In this document: in pieces, positions 17,101 through 25,694 of the stretch
How the letters are laid out: each line of letters begins with the position of its first letter
How positions within the stretch are numbered: position 1 is the stretch's first letter
Assembly (NCBI GenBank): GCA_021163225.1
Contig: JAGGXE010000015.1
Coordinates: 1 to 37,964 of the forward strand
DNA: 37,964 nucleotides
Source: Candidatus Micrarchaeota archaeon
GTDB lineage: Archaea; Micrarchaeota; Micrarchaeia; Anstonellales; JAGGXE01
Direction of reading: 5' to 3'
Notes under the pieces: generated by a model
Told to the model about the DNA's origin: nothing
Database searches by the model: none
The model's input: only the letters and a program-made list of their open reading frames with translations
Translations under genes and position numbers: made by a program

Positions 17101-19160
17101 GAAACGTGCCCTGTGCAAGAAGACCTCGTCGTAGAATAAGTGATTGGGAGTATTACGATGGTTACGATGAATCAAACTGTAACGAAGACATACCTGGCGC
17201 ATACATAGATGGCAATAAACTGTATGTTCCGTCGTTCAAAGGGTCTGACCTGTACGAACCGTTGACCACAGGAGTAACGATAGACATTGTAGATTCATTG
17301 GGCAAAGCAAGAGTGCTTAAGGAAGGATGCGACAGTTGTCTCGTTGCCCTTTATGTACCGTCTACGAACGATAGCACCTATGAAGATGAGTTGGAGTGGT
17401 TGGAAGATCAGTTCAGCATGTATCCGGGTGCGCCTTATTACATGGTCAACGAAACAGAACTCGGATGGGTGGACCTGTTCGCCTACTCGTTCACACCTAA
17501 CTACCTGCCTCCTGCATGCAAATCTGACGGTTCGCAGTACTGGGATTGCACAAACACCGAATCGATAGACAGCCCGATAGAATTCAGCAGGGAACTGTTG
17601 AGAAGGTATCATAAACCGAGCCTGATTTACGGTCTTAACGTTCGGGGGAACGTAGAAAGCGACCTAATTGCAACCGTAACGTTTGAAATGGGACATGATG
17701 CTGTTGCAGATGAAGATCTTGATCACGACAGATGGGATGAGTACGGATATCATCGATTTAGAGATGAGGTGTGGTTAAGAAATTCTTCAACTGCTCCTTA
17801 TCACATCATTCCTTCCATAAGAAAAGGACATCAATATCACGGTAAATCAGAGGGTTGTAGTTCAGGTTTGGATACAGAGTCTATAACATGGGTTGATCTG
17901 TTTGCCACGATAAACTTTACACCTGTTATAGAAGAGGGAGGAAGGATCAACTCTATAAAATTGAAGAAAGTGCGTGGAGAGGATATAATAGGTTCACAGG
18001 AGAACGATGACGGAAATAAGTTTGGTAAGTTCTGGCATGTAGTCTCTGAATCAGGAGCAGACACAGGCATACCCCCAGTCGGAGAAGTCGGAGGAAGTTG
18101 CGGGGGGTCACATATTGGAAAGATATGTGAGGGGAGCGGACATACCACGTGTTGGTGTAGCACCGGAGATGTAGAAAACAGAAGTATTCACTTCAACGAA
18201 GGCGATAGATGGGTAACGCTGAAATTCGTTCTCGGCGCCGGAGAGGGATGGGATGATGAGAACAGTGTAAACACCTGTGACGAATGGACGGCCACCGAAG
18301 AGGCTAACAACGCTCATGGGTTGATAGTTGTGGAGATAAATTATACACTAGGAAGTGGAGAAGGTGATAACTGTTCTGCTATCTACAGATACCTGTTCAC
18401 CCATCAGAGGAAGTTCACAGATGTTGGGATAATAGGAGTGATATACTTAGATTGGCATTCTTCAGAACCTACTGCACTGACGATAGACACAGACAGAGGT
18501 GTTGTAAGAAACAACAACTTCTGCGCTCTGCAGAAATGGAGCAGGAAACTGTTAGGGTTTGAAAAGGTGAATACATACATAAAGGTCTATGCAGATGAAA
18601 GGGAGGATGCGTGCAGATGTCAGCCATGCACAAACGAGATGAAACGGTTGGGTCTGTGCAACCCGATATGCGCGGACGGACAACCGTGCACCGGATACGA
18701 TGAATCCGAAGGGGAAGACGTAGCATGTCCGATGATGTGCGCGCGTGCAGACAAGTGCAGACTGTGTAACGATTCGAGTAGTTTGGGCGGAACGATGTTC
18801 AACTGCACAAAGTACTATTCGGACGGTTCAACAGAACCCGGACCTGTCGGAACAGTAGAAGACCTGATGACCGGGATGTACCCGGATGTGGTGAGCGAAC
18901 TGGGATGTTGCATCCTTGAAAAAGTCGGGAGTAACCCATTCCACGGACCCGTATCGGTCAGAGAAAACGATACCGTGAAGATTACCTATGTGAAGGTGTC
19001 AGGGCTTAAATCGCGTAACGAACAGATAATATATCCTTACGACGGTTCACCGTACGTGGACTGCAAAAACAGACCCGAAGATGTTGATATCTGTCCGGGC
19101 ATAGGTATACCTATACATGTTGAGGAAGGTGATCTGGTATGCACGATAGAATCATCTTGA
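14151..19160 (+). CDS. Giant cysteine-rich secreted lipoprotein (1669 residues), function unknown
   Basis: The signal ends in a lipobox, LMLSGC (Cys21), so it is probably a lipid-anchored extracellular protein. There is no later TM helix. Cysteines are spread over the whole length, with a dense block near 1480-1560 (CRCQPC, CNPIC, CPMMC, CRLC). A His-rich stretch (HDPDGHHHY) lies near 483. WVDLFA-x(4)-TP segments occur near 1105 and 1246, and SREL and SRKL helices are each followed by a strand, which hints at an alpha/beta domain, possibly glycosidase-like. I cannot support that assignment. Sequons are frequent. GGGTGAT lies just before the ATG, and the end overlaps the next gene by 22 bases. 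It is presumably an outer component of the A1-A6 machine. Confidence 0.8.
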   Translation: MDKRKLVVTVTFVFLLMLSGCVTIGQTTYESNTSTMEERSRCINNCIAMVCGEAEYSRKPEFSPCEMVFNQTNNETITPDDFSMERTAINLYNAKCSFERMDEKLARKMKMSQGNLWINTFRFGIGESFSDYEESRLYFPITDKFCMLNPKGTKDRYMNYLNTSGIGGHCVYNDTAEGWVCIDPTGETVGDVYTVPRGRVDAPVINLSAKLNCEHACDVVWASELGICTTPEHHPAFLDENASYKMSNVTFYGYTHCKNPEEGAGGYGDKCVNCVDAGISGLPTCTAPSVGCGCMTPFKDAGCYNETNYSQMVETAQLKTVDWRWYAEQLYNQYKHEIATGYGGVTTPEPSTSESYSLSGFIVDPDDINIDDFDSSCLRNEFYNRCEIYAIENELAGSTDEARHWCEGFADEHWDNYTDCLKYTYLTYLNNTIPYWEDVILHNFCDLPDSCTDAGLDLNDVSEYIYRGSFDDWVDENGVHLEHDPDGHHHYSDEELYCIYEVCSTYFGGTNDVCNGLIPEMSDFPGESVECQRCYEECVNNIDDCRGWARENVMCVDERVLLENALGYAIDDFDSHRCDYNDTFYRCMKHVMDAVVHGEETVTLHNPYTGMEFECQSSAECMSGLCSKDKYHAVRCVNMTSPGHVGEIECGLTGSYRFRPGYRDHQNISTEVIWNVGWYVGKWVVDTDCDSRWKKETKEVPVFGEVADDGSLVVFASPEVFDELTFVKECNVPAGSYEVLENLTISDLTEILESNGYEVGGSDDFPLIIYRGLGGQDDRYSDVLPTVADITKDGINFCIGALETAYATHKWTWDDIIWRDDPRWNPGLKCVVIATHALKLTDTGICGNASRVEYRDYGWCEPCTYETMAVQKVSTIEPYCPAGSIDEYGNKKTFCVFKQGDRCDEDVLGSSVEGCGDNDGSDAMCTDCRYAPKEDYGCWRHRDEKWPNIYPGVTYLYNQIQYYQKNNIIPVLDLRYLPDSALTRNVPCARRPRRRISDWEYYDGYDESNCNEDIPGAYIDGNKLYVPSFKGSDLYEPLTTGVTIDIVDSLGKARVLKEGCDSCLVALYVPSTNDSTYEDELEWLEDQFSMYPGAPYYMVNETELGWVDLFAYSFTPNYLPPACKSDGSQYWDCTNTESIDSPIEFSRELLRRYHKPSLIYGLNVRGNVESDLIATVTFEMGHDAVADEDLDHDRWDEYGYHRFRDEVWLRNSSTAPYHIIPSIRKGHQYHGKSEGCSSGLDTESITWVDLFATINFTPVIEEGGRINSIKLKKVRGEDIIGSQENDDGNKFGKFWHVVSESGADTGIPPVGEVGGSCGGSHIGKICEGSGHTTCWCSTGDVENRSIHFNEGDRWVTLKFVLGAGEGWDDENSVNTCDEWTATEEANNAHGLIVVEINYTLGSGEGDNCSAIYRYLFTHQRKFTDVGIIGVIYLDWHSSEPTALTIDTDRGVVRNNNFCALQKWSRKLLGFEKVNTYIKVYADEREDACRCQPCTNEMKRLGLCNPICADGQPCTGYDESEGEDVACPMMCARADKCRLCNDSSSLGGTMFNCTKYYSDGSTEPGPVGTVEDLMTGMYPDVVSELGCCILEKVGSNPFHGPVSVRENDTVKITYVKVSGLKSRNEQIIYPYDGSPYVDCKNRPEDVDICPGIGIPIHVEEGDLVCTIESS

Positions 19161-22100
19161 GAAATCGGAGAACCATCGGAGTAATCGTTTTCATGCTGCT
19201 GGTCATTGCGGCGGGCATGCCGCTTGCGGCATGCCCGCCTCTCACAGAATACAGTAGCGGCATAATACTTGCAACCGATATCGGAGACGGCTCGTATAAG
19301 ATCGGGTTCTATGAAGAAGTGTTCAACTCTTCGCTCGGCGGATACCAACGCACACCCGTAGAGAACGCACTACTTTACATGTACGCACCTGATTCTCACG
19401 GTAACATAACGATGTGTTACGCTGTCACCGGAACGAACGGAACTGTTTACATTAACATTCCGGAGACGTTCCACTCGAACTGCACGACCCTCACGACTGT
19501 TTACTGTTACAACGTCTGTCCGGACGACCCAGATTTTGCAGAAAAGATCTTCGAATGCACCGGTATCAATATAACAGAACTGAGTCGTCCTGTCAGGTCA
19601 TGCGGCACCGGCGGTGGTACGCTGTCCTGTCCCTACTCGGTAAACAGAACGATATACGCACCGTCCAAGGAGGTAAGGTACTGTAAACCTGTAGCCGCAT
19701 CTCTGGAAGAATGGTTGTGTCTACCGGTATTTCTGATTATCGGGTTGTTGGCCGGTGCACTGTACCTCTCGGGTGTCAACCCGTTCAACATGTTCGCCGT
19801 GCGGGGCGGGCCGAGGTTCAAAACAGGCACGTACAGAATGCGTAAGAGAAGGGGTGCTTCTTTCTCCGTATCTTCGCTCATGTACGCAGGACTCACAGCC
19901 AAAGAAACCGCTAAAGGGATAAAAGAGGCAGGCGGCCTCCGTAAATACCTTGAATACGAATGGAAAGGTGTAAAGGATTTTCTCAAATCCGCGTATGTTG
20001 AACCTTTCAGCAGAACGAAGGAATTGGCTAAAGAGTACAACATCGGCCTGAAGAAGTTGGGACGTAAGACGTTCGGCAGACGAACCGTCCGGCCGTCAGA
20101 AGGGGCGGAGGAAGAAAGCAGCCAACCGCAGGAACAAAGTTTTGCAGTCACCCCCGGCACAAAAGGGTCTGGTCCGGCCGTTGTAGCAGGAGCCTATAAA
20201 GGTACGGTTCATCGGGCCGTGAAAACGTTCGCTAAAAAGACAGGGAAAGACTGGTTGGCCGTTACTTTAGGTATCGCGTACGCAGTGTTCGGAGCACCTT
20301 TCCTGAATACGATAGCACCGGGCATGTCAACAGTTGTACTGAGAAAGATAGACAAAAGTAATGCGAGAAAACTTGCAGATGCGCTTATTACAGGTAGATT
20401 CAGAGGCAAAAAGATAGATTGGGAGAATACCACTGCTGAGAACGGGAACAGGGTCGCCGTCACGTTGGTGTTCAGGGATGAGGAGGGCAATGTGATAGGT
20501 AAACTTAGGGTAGGTTGGGACGATATCCAAACCGTTGATGCACGGTTTAGTGAACTGACGAACGCCATGCCCGGGATATTACCCGACGCCATCGGCAATG
20601 TAGCATGGTCGAAACGGTTAGCAGACGTAATGGCAAAAGCAAAGGAGAGCGGTAATATACCGAGATGGTTAAAAGACGTTGTAGGCATGGCGCGTGAAGG
20701 GTCCGATAGAGATGAGATCATCAAAGCAATCATGAAGGTTATACCTAACAGAACGGCAGCACGGGATCTGGCTGACGAAATCATCAAACTTGCAGACAGA
20801 ACGGATGCGGAGGTCATAAACCAGTTGTACAGCTGGTCCGTTTTGCATCAGAACGAAGCGACAAACGTAATGAAACAGGTGATGGGCGTCTTCGGCGGAT
20901 CGATAATGTTGGCGTTGTACCCTGCAACCGTAGGACCGAACATAGAACTACCTGACTGGTATATGAAGATATCTGAAGAAATCGAGAATAAGAAGAAGGA
21001 ACTTGAAGAACTGGAAAAGTCGGGCGCGTCACAGGAGGAGATAAACAAGAAAAAGGCCGAGATCGTGGAACTCATCCGATTGTTCGAACAGAGATACGAC
21101 AAAGAGAAGGAGAAGCTTAGGAAAGTGATCGCAGACCTGGCAATAACAGAGGTGAAGACAATAGGTTACATGAAGAAGCTCGATAAAGCCTTAAAAGCGC
21201 AACTCGAACTGGCAGCGTTGGAGAAGGCGCGTATGGAGATGGAGGGTAAGGTGACAACGGTACATATTACATATACGCAGGACGGCGAGACCAGGACATC
21301 CGAAATAGACGTTGTGGACCTTGCACATTCGACGGGCGCGCAGGCAGCAAGGTTGAAACTGTCGCTCCTGAGCCAAGGGTACTGGATATATTCCAACGGA
21401 GGGATGGACGGGCTCCAGTTTTCCGGTTTCATAGATAACACATTGTCAAAGGTTACCGTTCCATCGCTTGCAGACGAATCCGATATCTACAACCCGGTGC
21501 GTGTCACCGACTGGGCGTTGGACATGAAATCGGCATCGGTCAGGTTCGGTGCCGCGCTGGGCATGATGGAACCGTTCAACAAACTGACTTCTCAAGAGAG
21601 AAATGTCATAGCAGAGGACGAAAAAACCTTCGCTGAGTATAAAAAGAGGGTCATACAGATAGGCAACTGGGTCAACTCGTTCGATGACAGGTTCGTCTCC
21701 GGTCTGCCGGAACATCCAGAACCCGAGGTCAGTGAAGCCGAACGATCGCTGAACGATGCGGTAAGAAGGTATTCGGAAGCGCGTGAAAGAGGGAACAACG
21801 AAGAAGCGGCTATCGCATTGACGGAGATAAGGGATGCACAGAACCAGATCCAAAAAGGGATGGGAGAAGACGAGAATTACCTTGAACAGAGCACGGAGTA
21901 CGTCAATGAACTTCGGAAGATGACGGACAACGTTAACGAAGAGACGAACTTCCTCGTTTCCGGAATGGCAGCCACGGTTTCCTTCTTCAGAGGGTACACG
22001 GTCGAACCCTACGATGCCGAATCGAAAGACTTGTATCAGAAGATGGAGGAAGACTATTGGAAGGCAAGCGGACAGTTTGATATGTTGTACAACTCATATC

Positions 22101-23080
22101 TGACAAAGGATACATACACTCCGATACCGGATAATCAACTTAACGATTATTATTCAACGGCAAGCGAATCTATCCTTACAAGCATCGAATACCACGCAGC
22201 CACATACGAAACCTGGAGAGAAGAGGTCCAAGGCATAAAAGGTGAACAGAAACCCTATGAAAAGGAGGTTGCGGGTGCGGTCGGTGAGATGGTAAAAGCA
22301 TTGAGAGAGATGAAACTCTCCGGACGCGAGGAATACTCGCATGTAAGCGCTCTGCACAACCAATGGATGACTGTGGAAGGATTACTGATGGAAAGAGGGA
22401 TAAAACCTGACAAAAAAGTAATGAGGGATTGGAAGGAGTTGGACGAAAACACAAAGAACAACATCAAAAATACAAAACGGTTAAACGAACTGTTCAATGT
22501 ACGGAAGGATTATGTCAAGAGTAGGAATACTGCTGTTGATTGGATGAAGAAGAGAGGTGTGTACGACCGTTACGAAACACATGTCAACGCGATCTCAAGA
22601 TACGCAGATTTCTATTCCGAAAATCCAAGCGAAACCAACATCAAAATGATGAGATGGATAGCCGACAACATCAACACAGTATCCGAAAAGGTGAAAAAGG
22701 GGGAGATGGATGAAGAAACCGCCGGCAAAAAACTGCTGAGCCTTGAAAGAACTCTGGAACGTGCACAGGAGGAGAAAGACGTTCTCATGCTCGGTGGTAT
22801 GTTAAGCGGTGAGATAGCCGTGTTGCCCGCTCCTTCAGAACTCGAAGCCATCTACGGCAAAGATGACCCGGACGTAAAAGAGTACAGGAAAACCTTCGAA
22901 GAACTGATGGGCGACACACGGATCAGTGACCCACTGATACCGGTGTACACATTACCCGGGGACCCGAGCATCTGGATGCGCACGGTAACGAGAACAGGTA
23001 GAAACCTCACACCGTCGAAGGCACGGAGAACGATGAAACGGTTGAAAACGTTAGCAAAAAAGATCACAGGTAAGAAGTAG
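19139..23080 (+). CDS. Exported single-pass protein with giant coiled-coil cytosolic part (1313 residues)
   Basis: Signal peptide about 1-31 (ends PLAAC). A cysteine-bearing, sequon-rich ectodomain (about 32-188) has a beta-sandwich-like start. One TM helix spans about 191-212. A basic Arg/Lys segment (222-240) follows, then about 1,070 residues of mostly helical soluble sequence: a region with a short beta part (about 420-470), a coiled coil about 606-705, more helices, and a basic C-terminus (ARRTMKRLKTLAKK). Two further weakly hydrophobic stretches lie near 375-400 and 580-600. A strong Shine-Dalgarno sequence, GGAAGGTGATC (19124-19134), fixes the ATG, 22 bases inside the lipoprotein gene. 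It may link the surface complex to the cytoplasm. No homologue is recognised. Confidence 0.8.
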   Translation: MHDRIILRNRRTIGVIVFMLLVIAAGMPLAACPPLTEYSSGIILATDIGDGSYKIGFYEEVFNSSLGGYQRTPVENALLYMYAPDSHGNITMCYAVTGTNGTVYINIPETFHSNCTTLTTVYCYNVCPDDPDFAEKIFECTGINITELSRPVRSCGTGGGTLSCPYSVNRTIYAPSKEVRYCKPVAASLEEWLCLPVFLIIGLLAGALYLSGVNPFNMFAVRGGPRFKTGTYRMRKRRGASFSVSSLMYAGLTAKETAKGIKEAGGLRKYLEYEWKGVKDFLKSAYVEPFSRTKELAKEYNIGLKKLGRKTFGRRTVRPSEGAEEESSQPQEQSFAVTPGTKGSGPAVVAGAYKGTVHRAVKTFAKKTGKDWLAVTLGIAYAVFGAPFLNTIAPGMSTVVLRKIDKSNARKLADALITGRFRGKKIDWENTTAENGNRVAVTLVFRDEEGNVIGKLRVGWDDIQTVDARFSELTNAMPGILPDAIGNVAWSKRLADVMAKAKESGNIPRWLKDVVGMAREGSDRDEIIKAIMKVIPNRTAARDLADEIIKLADRTDAEVINQLYSWSVLHQNEATNVMKQVMGVFGGSIMLALYPATVGPNIELPDWYMKISEEIENKKKELEELEKSGASQEEINKKKAEIVELIRLFEQRYDKEKEKLRKVIADLAITEVKTIGYMKKLDKALKAQLELAALEKARMEMEGKVTTVHITYTQDGETRTSEIDVVDLAHSTGAQAARLKLSLLSQGYWIYSNGGMDGLQFSGFIDNTLSKVTVPSLADESDIYNPVRVTDWALDMKSASVRFGAALGMMEPFNKLTSQERNVIAEDEKTFAEYKKRVIQIGNWVNSFDDRFVSGLPEHPEPEVSEAERSLNDAVRRYSEARERGNNEEAAIALTEIRDAQNQIQKGMGEDENYLEQSTEYVNELRKMTDNVNEETNFLVSGMAATVSFFRGYTVEPYDAESKDLYQKMEEDYWKASGQFDMLYNSYLTKDTYTPIPDNQLNDYYSTASESILTSIEYHAATYETWREEVQGIKGEQKPYEKEVAGAVGEMVKALREMKLSGREEYSHVSALHNQWMTVEGLLMERGIKPDKKVMRDWKELDENTKNNIKNTKRLNELFNVRKDYVKSRNTAVDWMKKRGVYDRYETHVNAISRYADFYSENPSETNIKMMRWIADNINTVSEKVKKGEMDEETAGKKLLSLERTLERAQEEKDVLMLGGMLSGEIAVLPAPSELEAIYGKDDPDVKEYRKTFEELMGDTRISDPLIPVYTLPGDPSIWMRTVTRTGRNLTPSKARRTMKRLKTLAKKITGKK
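19210..19239. repeat. Perfect GC-rich palindrome in signal-peptide codons of the 1313-residue protein
   Basis: Arms GGCGGGCATGCCGC (19210-19223) and GCGGCATGCCCGCC (19226-19239) pair over 14 bp around TT. It lies about 70 bases after the ATG, at the codons of the predicted signal cleavage region. Confidence 0.95.
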
Positions 23081-23090
23081 GACCTTAATG

Positions 23091-23099
23091 GTTTATAAA
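23091..23099 (+). promoter_or_regulatory. TATA box for RNase HII
   Basis: GTTTATAAA is centred about 27 bases ahead of the rnhB ATG, with no Shine-Dalgarno sequence between. This suggests a leaderless transcript separate from the upstream operon. Confidence 0.6.
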
Positions 23100-23121
23100 C
23101 GAAGATATTCCAATTATCTCG

Positions 23122-23787
23122 ATGAACGGTATCAAAGCAGGCATAGATGAAGCAGGAAGGGGTTGCGTTATAGGTCCGTTGGTAATGGCCGCTGTGGAGT
23201 GCGATGAAGAGATACTGAAAAGATTGAGGGTCAAAGACTCGAAACTTCTGACACCTAGTCGTAGGAGGGAACTGTACCGAGAGATAAGGAAATACAGTAG
23301 AAAGGTGTCTGTTGTAAAGATGAGTGCCGAGGAGATCAACGAAGCTATGAAACAGAAGATAAATCTTAACGATATAGAAGCGATGATGGCGGCGCGTCTT
23401 CTCAAACGCATCAGAGCTAAAAAGGTGATAATAGATTGTCCTGACCCCACCGCTGACCTGTTTTCAAAGAGATTGTTGAGACTTGACGGTAGGATACTGG
23501 ATGACCGGGACATACTGCTCGAACACAAAGCAGATGTTAATCATCCGGTGGTCTCTGCGGCGTCGATTATAGCGAAAGAAGTCAGGGAGAGGGAGATCAG
23601 AAAGATAAAGAAGGTCGTAGGCGAAGATTTTGGGTCAGGTTATGCTCACGACCCGGTAACCCGGGAATTCCTTAAGAAACATATGAAAGATGAGAAGGTC
23701 AGACCGTTTCTCAGGGTCGGGTGGAAGACGTTGTCCAACATACGCGAAGAGTTGGCACAGACCAAACTTGAAAGGTTCATACAATAG
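23122..23787 (+). CDS. rnhB: Ribonuclease HII
   Basis: 221 residues, the usual archaeal size. It cleaves RNA in RNA-DNA hybrids and at ribonucleotides embedded in DNA. The four acidic catalytic residues are in place: Asp9 and Glu10 in GIDEAGRG, Asp105 in VIIDCPDP, and Asp138 in HKADVNHPVVSAASIIAK. The GSGYAHDP segment and the C-terminal helix (HMKDEKVRPFLRVGWKT) are also typical. It has its own TATA box just after the 18-kb operon. Confidence 0.96.
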   Translation: MNGIKAGIDEAGRGCVIGPLVMAAVECDEEILKRLRVKDSKLLTPSRRRELYREIRKYSRKVSVVKMSAEEINEAMKQKINLNDIEAMMAARLLKRIRAKKVIIDCPDPTADLFSKRLLRLDGRILDDRDILLEHKADVNHPVVSAASIIAKEVREREIRKIKKVVGEDFGSGYAHDPVTREFLKKHMKDEKVRPFLRVGWKTLSNIREELAQTKLERFIQ

Positions 23788-23843
23788 CACAATCTCCTTT
23801 CATCCGTATTTGTTTCTGTTCGAATTTTTGATAGGTATGAAAG

Positions 23844-23884
23844 TTTTTTAAATGTGATAATATATAAATAAAAATGGTGATGAG
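23844..23884 (+). promoter_or_regulatory. TATA boxes and ribosome binding site of the 209-residue gene
   Basis: TTTTTTAAATG (23844-23854) and ATAATATATAAATA (about 23857-23870) are candidate TATA boxes. GGTGATGAG (23876-23884) touches the ATG and is a strong ribosome site. The first box gives a transcription start that includes this site. Confidence 0.5.
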
Positions 23885-24514
23885 ATGTTCAAGAAGATAG
23901 AAAAACGGAGAAAGGTGAAACGGCTCGTTAAAACATATCTCACAGCATCCGGAGAAGAAGCACCATCGAAACGGCGTGAAGCGTTTATAGAACTTCTGCA
24001 GATGGCAGGTAACCCCAACAGAAAAACCTTGATCAGAAGACTGTTGGAAAAGAAAAAGGATGAGATAGACAGAATGCTTAACGAGTTTAATCCAGAACTC
24101 CCTCCAGACTCATTACTCCGTTTTGACAGAGTGGGAAGAACAAAGAAAAGGTTATCAGTCCTAGGGATGGCTGTCTCTTTCCTGAGCGGTTTTGTGGTTC
24201 CGGGGAGCCTGCTGAAAATGGCTGCCGGCGGTGTGACCGTTCAACTGTTTAATATATACGTGCGTCTTGATGAAAGATACGAAACGTTAATACTGCCTAG
24301 ATACATAAGAAAGATGATAAAGAAGAATGTGAAAAACACCTTTGAAGAGGTGATCGGATACCTGAATACCCCTGCCGGTCTGTTCGACTACTTGGACGAA
24401 GAGAAATTGAAAAGCGGGTTGGAAAAAGAGGGTTTGGGACAGAAAGACGTGTGTGAAGAAACGGCGACGGAAACGACGGACGAAGTGAGAGGAAACGGCA
24501 AAAACGGACTTTAA
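23885..24514 (+). CDS. Unknown basic protein with central hydrophobic hairpin
   Basis: 209 residues. A Lys/Arg-rich helical N-terminus (1-85) is followed by a hydrophobic segment of about 45 residues (LGMAVSFLSGFVVPG to VTVQLFNIYV, about 92-127), then another basic helix region and a charged tail. The hydrophobic part could be one or two membrane segments or a buried helix pair. The gene has its own promoter and converges on thiI, with stop codons overlapping. I do not recognise a family. Confidence 0.7.
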   Translation: MFKKIEKRRKVKRLVKTYLTASGEEAPSKRREAFIELLQMAGNPNRKTLIRRLLEKKKDEIDRMLNEFNPELPPDSLLRFDRVGRTKKRLSVLGMAVSFLSGFVVPGSLLKMAAGGVTVQLFNIYVRLDERYETLILPRYIRKMIKKNVKNTFEEVIGYLNTPAGLFDYLDEEKLKSGLEKEGLGQKDVCEETATETTDEVRGNGKNGL

Positions 24515-25653
24515 ACATCTATCTCTATTTCGGAGACCTCTAGATCCCTATCGAACTCGCCGACCTCAGCCACCAACCTGTCCACCGTCTCAGGTTTCGC
24601 TCTGAGGACGGGATGTTTGGGCACCATATACGTGCAACATTCAAAATAAGGCTGCAGAGACAGGTCATACGTACCGATGGATTTAGCATAACCGATTATC
24701 TCCTCTTTATCGTAGGCCAATAAAGGACGGAACACAAGTATGTCCAAACCGTGCGTGATCGCGTACATGTTCTCCATCGTCTGCGATGCCACCTGCCCCA
24801 GACTTTCACCTGTGGTAATGGAACGTATTCCCAACTCATCGGCAACCTTCTTAGCGATGATAAACATAAGCCTCCTGTACACGACCATACGATACTTCTC
24901 CTTTTCCCTGCTCTTGGTGAGTTCGACTATCCTTTTCTGAACCGGTAAGAAATTTACACCGATGAGTTTTGTCGGATGATACTCTGACAACTTACGCGTT
25001 ATATTGATTATCTTGTCTTCGATAATGGGTGTCCTGTAAAAATGAAGAAGGGTTACTTCGCAACCGCGTTTCATCATCATCCATGCCGCCACAGGCGAAT
25101 CTATACCTCCGGACATCAGACACAACGTTCTTCCGGACACGCCCACCGGTAACCCGCCCAAACCATGGGACTTCTCGGTATAAACGTAAGTGCCATGTTT
25201 CGTAACCGTTACAAAAATCGTAACATCTGGAGTTTCCATATCTATCTGATGACCGTTCTCAGCAAGGTATCGACCAAGGGTTGCGTTCAGTTCTGGTGAT
25301 GTGTAAGGCACATTTTTAAAAGACCGTTTTGTCACGATACGAAAGGTCGTTCCCAAAGGTGCGCGCGAAGCCACGTCAAGCACCGCTTTTTTTATGTCGT
25401 CGAGCTTGTGGGTTGTTTCCTTGACGAACATGAAATTCGATATACCGAAGGTTTTGCTGAGAACGCGCGTAACGTCCTCCCTTGAAGCATCCGAAACGAG
25501 AAAAAGATGGTCCCACCGCCGAACCAACCTGTACTCTGATATGCCTGACCTATCGAGTTTCATCTTAATATTATCGATGAGCCGACGGATGAACAGATCC
25601 CTGTTCTTCCCCTTCAACCAGATCTCGTTAAACCTTATGACACAGGATTCCAT
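24511..25653 (-). CDS. thiI: tRNA uracil 4-sulfurtransferase ThiI
   Basis: 380 residues. The N-terminal ferredoxin-like and THUMP region (about 1-165) binds tRNA. The PP-loop pyrophosphatase domain follows with CLMSGGIDSPVAAWMM for ATP binding. This enzyme makes 4-thiouridine at tRNA position 8 and in many organisms also takes part in thiazole synthesis. There is no C-terminal rhodanese domain, as usual in archaea. A Cys-Cys pair in YFECCTYMVPKHP near the end may serve in sulfur transfer. It follows the thermosome gene on the same strand after a T-run. Confidence 0.94.
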   Translation of the reverse strand: MESCVIRFNEIWLKGKNRDLFIRRLIDNIKMKLDRSGISEYRLVRRWDHLFLVSDASREDVTRVLSKTFGISNFMFVKETTHKLDDIKKAVLDVASRAPLGTTFRIVTKRSFKNVPYTSPELNATLGRYLAENGHQIDMETPDVTIFVTVTKHGTYVYTEKSHGLGGLPVGVSGRTLCLMSGGIDSPVAAWMMMKRGCEVTLLHFYRTPIIEDKIINITRKLSEYHPTKLIGVNFLPVQKRIVELTKSREKEKYRMVVYRRLMFIIAKKVADELGIRSITTGESLGQVASQTMENMYAITHGLDILVFRPLLAYDKEEIIGYAKSIGTYDLSLQPYFECCTYMVPKHPVLRAKPETVDRLVAEVGEFDRDLEVSEIEIDV

Positions 25654-25673
25654 GGAGTTCCCCGAAAAGGATT

Positions 25674-25694
25674 CGAAAAAAATAAAAAAAGAAA
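25674..25694 (-). terminator. Poly-T terminator after the thermosome gene
   Basis: On the minus strand the thermosome stop is followed directly by CTTTTTTTATTTTTTTTCG, a typical archaeal T-rich terminator. It would separate the thermosome from thiI, though read-through is possible. Confidence 0.55.

Noticed and set aside
20209-20817. Minus-strand frame of 202 codons opposite the 1313-residue gene
   Set aside because: Ser/Ala/Leu-rich composition is typical of a frame mirrored from a Lys/Glu-rich helical gene. No start signals are present.
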